NCBI GenBank assembly: GCA_014871385.1
Contig: CM026432.1
Location: forward strand, 6,225,224-6,289,223
Length of the DNA: 64,000 bases
Reading direction: 5' to 3'
From: Ceratodon purpureus
Taxonomy: Eukaryota; Streptophyta; Bryopsida; Pseudoditrichales; Ditrichaceae
The notes under the pieces were generated by a model that worked only from the letters and a program-made list of their open reading frames with translations, did not search any database and was not told the DNA's origin. The translations under genes were made by a program, and so were the position numbers. Of the stretch, positions 58,148 through 64,000 are shown in pieces (position 1 is the stretch's first letter; every line of letters begins with the position of its first letter).

Positions 58148-59594
58148 CATAATACTTTGAGAAATTTAAAAATGTCTAACTTTGAGATATTATTTTTTGA
58201 ATTGTTTAACCACTTTTTACACTTTAATTAATTATTAAGAAAAATAGTGCCCAAGCTGCTAGTAACCTACGGTAGTGTGATTTTACTTGGATGATGGGTC
58301 CTTAACTTCGAGAGATGCTAATTGATTAAAATATTTCAAAGTAGATGTGATTGAGGATTTTTTAATTTTGGGTTTAATGCTAAATCAAAAGAAATGCCAA
58401 TATAACAAGGATTATTGTTATGTAATATGAATAATGTGATATTTATGTCTGAATAATTTGATATTTATTGGGTTACTTTTACCCTTTTTAAAAACATATC
58501 AATCTATTCCAAAATATGATATTGTATGCCAAACAATTTTAGTACATTCTTATTTATTTGAATGTGGTTTGTAAATAATTTAATTAGTCGCAAATTAATA
58601 AATCAAGTGAAAAAAAATCATGTATTATTCAATCAATTCAACTTGATAGATCTAAAATTTAGCTCATAAAGTTATTTTTTTGTTCATAGACTACTAAGAT
58701 TTGATGTAGGTTCCCACAATGTTGATTTCAATGTGATTTTTCAAAAACTATGTAGATGTAGGGAATTACAAGAGTTTTGTGAAGTAATGTTTATTTTTTC
58801 CATTAGATCTCCATAAAAAAGTTAGGCTCCTCCAAGCCATTTTTCTTCAACAACAAATAACTATAAAATTTCTGCCACACTCCTCTCCTTACCTTTCAAA
58901 TGTTTGTAGAAGTAATTAACATAATTGCCTTGAAGACTATAAAATAATAAGAAAATCTTCCTATAGTGAAAATATTTCCCTCTAAAAATCTTTAAAGGTT
59001 TGTCACTTTGCAAAGTAGTGTCCAAAATAACAATGTAATTAGGTTCTTTGCTACTACAAGGTAACTGGAATGAATGTTTGTTGTAGATTTCAAATATCCA
59101 TCTTTAGTACTCCATCTTTAGTACTCCATCTTTAGTACTGTGTTTTTTGACTTCTCCTTCAATGCTTTTGTGTGAAATATCCAAAGAACAAAATTTCAAA
59201 CACATTTCATTTGTTTTAAGGATGATTAAATAAATCATACTCTACATTATGTAAAGTAGTAGCATCTATAATTAACATAATTCATTGACAAAGACACTAT
59301 TTTGAGCATGCATTAGTTGTTGCATCCTAGATAATCTTTAATGAATCATACTCTTGTTCTATAATACTTTTTTTAGATAATCTTTTATTCTTCGATTTCA
59401 AAACCACCTATGAATTCTCACTTGTAGAAATTTTAATTTTTAAACCTTTGAAATTCATTAAAAAAATTGTACAATCTTAAACAATTTGAATTGTCTTCAA
59501 TCGTTATTTTCTACAATTACCCAAATTTTATATATTTTTTCACACCAATTATGCCATTTAACCAATAAGAAAGTTACGAAAATGGCGATTTCTA
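58148..59594. other. AT-rich intergenic, no gene seen
   Basis: It contains three perfect 14-bp copies of CCATCTTTAGTACT at 59098-59139 and otherwise no feature. Confidence 0.5.
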
Positions 59595-59768
59595 ATGCCG
59601 CTATTCTATGCCAGTCTCAAGATCAGTTACAAATACTTGATGTTGCTTGCGCCTCACCACCTCTTGCTCACCATCTCTTGCAATGCCACGGGCCAAAAAG
59701 CGCAATGTGTGCCCCAAAAAAAATTAAAAAATCAGTGTTCACTCCATCGCTCTCCTCATTTGTCTACT

Positions 59769-59850
59769 AAACGTGGAGACGAAGATTGTTCCGAGTCAGA
59801 ATTCGAACAGACAAAACGTGGAGACAAAGTCTGTTCCGAGTCAGAATTCG
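59769..59850. repeat. 45-bp direct repeat, two copies
   Basis: Copies at 59769-59805 and 59814-59850 share AAACGTGGAGAC(G/A)AAG and TGTTCCGAGTCAGAATTCG, offset by 45 bp. They lie about 400 bp upstream of the NMD3 start and may be part of its promoter region. Confidence 0.7.
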
Positions 59851-60229
59851 TTTTCGAGGGCGGTGTAACCAAAACCGCCACAACACCCAAATCCACGAAT
59901 ATCTACAACCGAAGTACACTCAGCGCCTTAAAATCTACCAAGATACACGAGCCCGGACTGCCACCTCGGGGAAGAAGAAGCATCGCGCTCTGTTTCACGA
60001 CTGCAGCTATGGCGGGCACCTTCTTGGTGTGGTCGCGTCGCCGCCCGCATCCAACGCCTTCAAAACCAATTGCCACCGAAATTCTCTCATCAGATCACTT
60101 CGGTCCACATGAGACTGAGTTTGCAGAACCAAGACATTGATAGTTCGGCGTTCAATTGGAGTTGTAACAGGGCTTGAATTGAAGAAATTGGAGGAGTTTT
60201 TTTGTTGATTGAGGGTTTGGTTCGGAGCG

Positions 60230-61774
60230 ATGGCGGTCGCGACGGAGATGTTCGAAGTGGCGCATACGGTCGGGCGGGTGCTGTGTTGCATGTGCGGGAT
60301 TTCGATGGCGCCGAACGCGGCGAATATGTGTGTGAAATGCCTGCGGTCGCAGGTGGACGTGACGGAGGGGTTGCAGAAGTCTGTGAGGATTTTGTATTGT
60401 CCTGAGTGTGGGAAGTACTTGCAGCCGCCGCGGTCGTGGGTGAAGGCGGAGTTGGAGTCGAAGGAGTTGTTGACGTTTTGTGTGAAGCGGTTGAAGAATA
60501 TTAATAAGGTGAAGTTGGTAGGGGCGGAGTTTATATGGACTGAGCCGCACTCGAAGCGGATTAAGGTGAAGCTGAAGATTCAGAAGGAGGTGATGAACGG
60601 GGCGGTGCTGGAGCAGGTGCATGTCGTGGATTATGTTGTGGAGGATCGGATGTGTGATAAGTGTTCTCGTGTGGCGGCGAACCCCGATCAGTGGGTGGCG
60701 TGCGTGCAAGTGAGGCAGAAGGTGGACCATAAAAGGACGTTTTTCTTCCTGGAGCAGCTGATTATTAAACACGCTGCTGCTGCGACGGCTGTGAATATCA
60801 CCAGGGTTCAAGATGGTGTGGATTTTTATTTTGCAAATAAGAGCCATGGATTGAAGTTTCTTGACTTTTTATCAGGTGTTGTGCCGACCAAGAGCAGGCA
60901 TGACAAGCAGCTCGTCTCGCACAACACGAAGTCCAACACGTACAATTATAGGTTTACGATGTCGGTGGAGATATGTCCTGTGTGCAAGGACGACCTCATT
61001 TGTTTGCCTCAGAAGGTGGCAGCTAGCCTCGGCAACATCGGCCCTCTCGTTCTCTGTATGCAAGTCTCAAACAGCTTGTTACTCCTGGATCCGCAGACCA
61101 TGCGGACTGCTTACATGGACGCTTATAGTTACTTCCGGTCAGCATTTCGCCCTCTCCTTAGCGCCAAGCAACTCGTAGAGTACATCATCTTAGACATAGA
61201 AACCGAGCCAGGCATGCCCGCACATAGTGAGAAACTTACACCAGCAGAGGTACAAGTCGCGCGGAAGTCCGATTTCGGGAAGAATGACACCACTTTCACA
61301 GCACGCACTCATTTAGGTCACTTATTGAATGTTGGAGACTTTGCTTTAGGTTATGATCTATACTCTGCGAACACTAATAGTATGGAGCTAGACAACTATC
61401 GCAATGCTTCTTTTCCTGAGGTAGTCCTGGTAAAGAAGAGCTACGAGGAGAAGCGTGCCAAGAAGCGAGGGAAGGCTAGGCCGTGGAAGCTGAAGGCGTT
61501 GGCCATGGAGATCGATCCGAGCGCAGTAAAGCACGACCAGGAGAAGGCGGTTGGAGAATACGAGAAATTTTTGGAAGAGATCGAGGAGGATGCGGACATG
61601 CGCGCCAAGATTGCGTTGTACCGGGATGCGAATTACAGAGCCCAGTCAGAGACTGCTTCCGTTCTAGACGAGGATTGGGAAGAGCTTCCTGCAGTGCCGT
61701 TGGAGGAGTTGTTGACGGATCTTCGACTCGAGACCCAAAGTACCAGAACCGAGTCTGAGTATGAATTCGTTTGA
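60230..61774 (+). CDS. NMD3: 60S ribosomal subunit export adaptor NMD3
   Basis: NMD3 binds late pre-60S particles in the nucleus and bridges them to the exportin CRM1. The gene is 514 residues in one exon, close to the usual eukaryotic length of about 500. The start is the ATG at 60230 (MAVATEMFEVAHTVGRVLC). Cys pairs of the N-terminal zinc-binding region: C19-x2-C22, C34-x2-C37, C57-x2-C60 and C142-x2-C145, plus CPVC near residue 252. The middle has the family stretch KSHGLKFLDFLSGVVPTKSR and MSVEICPVCKDDL. The C-terminal third has a basic patch (KRAKKRGKARPWKLK), a possible NLS, and near 491-500 a Leu-rich LEELLTDLRL of the CRM1 export-signal type. No frameshift is seen. The tail and 3' UTR are partly duplicated just downstream. 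Confidence 0.96.
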   Translation: MAVATEMFEVAHTVGRVLCCMCGISMAPNAANMCVKCLRSQVDVTEGLQKSVRILYCPECGKYLQPPRSWVKAELESKELLTFCVKRLKNINKVKLVGAEFIWTEPHSKRIKVKLKIQKEVMNGAVLEQVHVVDYVVEDRMCDKCSRVAANPDQWVACVQVRQKVDHKRTFFFLEQLIIKHAAAATAVNITRVQDGVDFYFANKSHGLKFLDFLSGVVPTKSRHDKQLVSHNTKSNTYNYRFTMSVEICPVCKDDLICLPQKVAASLGNIGPLVLCMQVSNSLLLLDPQTMRTAYMDAYSYFRSAFRPLLSAKQLVEYIILDIETEPGMPAHSEKLTPAEVQVARKSDFGKNDTTFTARTHLGHLLNVGDFALGYDLYSANTNSMELDNYRNASFPEVVLVKKSYEEKRAKKRGKARPWKLKALAMEIDPSAVKHDQEKAVGEYEKFLEEIEEDADMRAKIALYRDANYRAQSETASVLDEDWEELPAVPLEELLTDLRLETQSTRTESEYEFV

Positions 61775-61960
61775 AGTTTGAATAGATTTTGCTTGAGAGC
61801 TCTTGAATTGAGCTTGTATTATATCTCAATACGAAACATGACATACCCAGAGCATTCTAGTGCCAAAACAAAGAGGTTGGCCTGGTGACTCATGTAACTT
61901 AGTGCAGTGTAGAATTTTTTCGCAGTCTAGTTTAATTTTTGTTGGAATTCTTTTTTCCAG

Positions 61961-62079
61961 CATGTGAGTGCCTGGTGCCTGAAGAAGGTGATGAGCTTCC
62001 AGCAGTGCTGTTGGAGAAGCTGGTGCAGGCAGATCTTCGGCTGGTGACACGAAGTACCAGAAATAAGTATGATGAGTGA
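61961..62079 (+). pseudogene. Duplicated NMD3 C-terminal segment, possible alternative last exon
   Basis: After a good acceptor (TTTTTTCCAG at 61951-61960) an open segment encodes GDELPAVLLEKLVQADLRL, RSTRNKYDE and a stop at 62077. It parallels the NMD3 tail (EELPAVPLEELLTDLRL, QSTRTESEYEFV). The following 80 bp also resemble the NMD3 3' UTR. It keeps the Leu-rich export-signal spacing. It is either a decayed tandem duplicate or a usable alternative terminal exon; no matching donor inside NMD3 was identified. Confidence 0.7.
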
Positions 62080-64000
62080 TACAAGTATGGATTGATTTTT
62101 CTCTGGAGCCCTCCAGATGAGGTTGTATCATAAACCAAAAGACAAAGGATAACTGGCAGGTCATCGCAAATCCAACAATGGAGTTGGTCTGGCATTAATA
62201 TATATATGCAAAGTTTACGATGAAAATTCTTTGATTTCCTGCAATTGAGTGCCTAGTGTGCAATGCATATGGCCTGTGAGTTTCAGTGCTTAATGCTTAA
62301 GTTTTCTAGCTCTTTGAATGCAGTCAGAAATAGTGCAGAAGTTGTGTCCATTTATTTCTAAGATATATTCTTTTGGACGAATAGAAGTTAAAAGTTGGTT
62401 TTTTTTTCCTTAAGAAATCAAGAAAACTATCTTGTTATATGAGAAAATAATACTATGGAATTAGGAAAAAAACATTCAATAGTGGGAAAAAGAAGGATAT
62501 TGGAAGTAATTTTTAATATATGAATTTCGTGCATTTTGGAATCCTACAGATGATCCAAATATTCTTTTATGATACATGATAATTTGTAGTTGGGAATTTA
62601 TAAAATGTAGTAATAGTTTATGTTGCTTGTTACTCTTATTACCAAGTATATGAAAAGTATTGAATATTGTTTTGTAGATATCATAGTTTTGAAGTTCTTT
62701 TATGTTATCTCTATAGTAATTTGGGGCCGCAGGCCCCATTTTTGAATTCAAAATTACCAAAAATGGCCTGGGGGGGTCCAAATTGAAAATTTCAGGATTT
62801 TGGAAGAAAAAAGCCAACCAATGGGAGTGGCTCCTAGAAACGCTCGTAGCACTAGGTAAGTCCCAGCCTGGGGATGTCCTGTCCACGCCATTCAGGAGGA
62901 TGTCCTCGCTTCTGGTCACATCCAGACTCTAGAGATGTGCAGTCCTTGGGCCACGGATTGCCTGTGCAAATTTGACGACAAGAAGCATGTGACCAAGTAC
63001 GAGTCTGTGTACAACGGCCTTCACTCGTTCCCACCACTGCGGTACTACAACACTGACTGTATTCAAAGCTCAAAATATACTACGTTTTTCTTGTGCACAC
63101 AGCATGAATCACCACTTTCACGTAAATTACTTCGTATTGATTAGAATAAAGGCCCATTATTCAGTTTAACCATTCCAAATTAAATTTTACTCAAACTTAT
63201 AAATTCCTAAATTAGTGTTGTCGAGGTTGAATTTGATGATTGTAAACGCCAGGCACAATGATTTACGGTGAATTATTAAACACTTTAATTTAAACACTTG
63301 GGATAATTGTTGCGTTGAAAGATCTCCGAGAACCCCCAAAAGTGCCGCCCCGGAGTCCTACAGAGAGAGAGAAAGATCCTGGCTTCCTGGCATATGAACT
63401 GAAAGATGGAACCTGTCAGAGCCCAAGACAGATACTTGTGCCAACAACACTCCCAAATATCCTCCTTCCCCACGCGCTGGCCCCTCCCCCTCCTCTCACA
63501 CGATTTCGTCTCTGCTCATCATCGCCCAAATCCCAGCGCCCAATGATACATACCCCTGTATTTGACCCACGAACCCAACCCAGGATCGTCGACCCTGGAA
63601 CAAGGTTCCTAGACTCAAATTGGGGAAGAACAAGGTTGCTAGTCTCAGGAGTAGGCTTGGTGGTAATGATTGAGGTTCCATATATTCACAAAATTTGAGC
63701 CCTTCTGCTGGTTAAATGGCATAGGAGGTTTGGAAAAGAAAAATAAATATAGAATTAAAGTAAATGTAGACTCTTTGGAAAATTATATTGAATTTTTGTG
63801 AATTTTCAAAGATCCTAGAAATTAAAATTCCTACCAATGTGAACACGCACTTATGGCAATCACATTGCTAAAAGGACAATTGATAAACAATTAAGGTCGA
63901 GGCACCTATAACTGACCGGTTAAGAGATTTGCCACTGAGATTGGAAGTACATACACTCTTATTGCAATACATTGGTATTATCTTTGTGCTCTTCGGATAT
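62080..64000. other. Intergenic, no firm gene
   Basis: A third faint copy of the duplicated NMD3 junction may lie at 62228-62270 (TTGAGTGCCTAGTGTGC). Plus-strand patches at about 62935-63060 (DDKKHVTKYESVYNGLHSF) and 63311-63425 (KDLREPPKVPPRSPTE) look protein-like but are short, unlinked and unrecognised. Confidence 0.4.

Noticed and set aside
62935-63700. Protein-like patches near 63 kb
   Set aside because: They are too short and unlinked, no domain is recognised, and no consistent splice structure could be built.

Overview
The window looks like nuclear DNA of a land plant, most likely a bryophyte or another non-seed plant. The evidence is: plant-type spliced genes with short GT-AG introns (SurE-like phosphatase at 41.8-44.9 kb, LysM/M23 peptidase at 51.7-55.7 kb), an intronless NMD3 gene, plant-type Ty3/gypsy retrotransposon proteins, and plant tRNA-Pro genes. 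A LysM plus M23 (LytM) peptidase fits a lineage that keeps plastid peptidoglycan, as mosses do. The lineage call is inference; no species is recognised.

0-19 kb: one very large piggyBac-type DNA transposon (53-19063). It has 14-bp terminal inverted repeats flanked by TTAA on both sides and a recognisable but broken piggyBac transposase on the minus strand (13.4-16.1 kb). It carries further minus-strand coding stretches that I cannot name. A 9.5-kb Ty3/gypsy LTR retrotransposon (1432-10910; two 714-bp LTRs, 5-bp target duplication CCAAG) is nested inside it. The gag-pol of the retrotransposon has three in-frame stops and a changed reverse transcriptase active site. Its extra 3' ORF (7901-10150) is intact and ends in a zinc finger resembling the zf-XS finger of plant SGS3-type RNA-silencing proteins.

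19-40.5 kb: a tandem array with an exact 1300-bp period. Each of 15 units holds two tRNA-Pro genes, AGG then UGG, only 11 bp apart and with no T-run between them, so each pair looks like one dicistronic Pol III unit. The units are almost identical. At the left edge is an older, diverged unit whose two tRNA-Pro genes are each split by an insertion of about 350-380 bp.

40.5-64 kb: ordinary gene space with AT-rich spacers. It holds a complete 10-exon SurE-like gene (minus), a decayed Crypton/DUF3504-like tyrosine recombinase remnant (46.1-46.9 kb), a 148-bp fold-back sequence, a LysM x3 plus M23 metallopeptidase gene with at least 11 exons (plus), several short tandem repeats, and the ribosome-export adaptor NMD3 (plus) followed by a partial duplicate of its own 3' end.

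The three host protein genes are unrelated in pathway: nucleotide/phosphate metabolism, probable plastid-wall remodelling, and 60S subunit export. The left two thirds of the window is mobile DNA and tRNA amplification.
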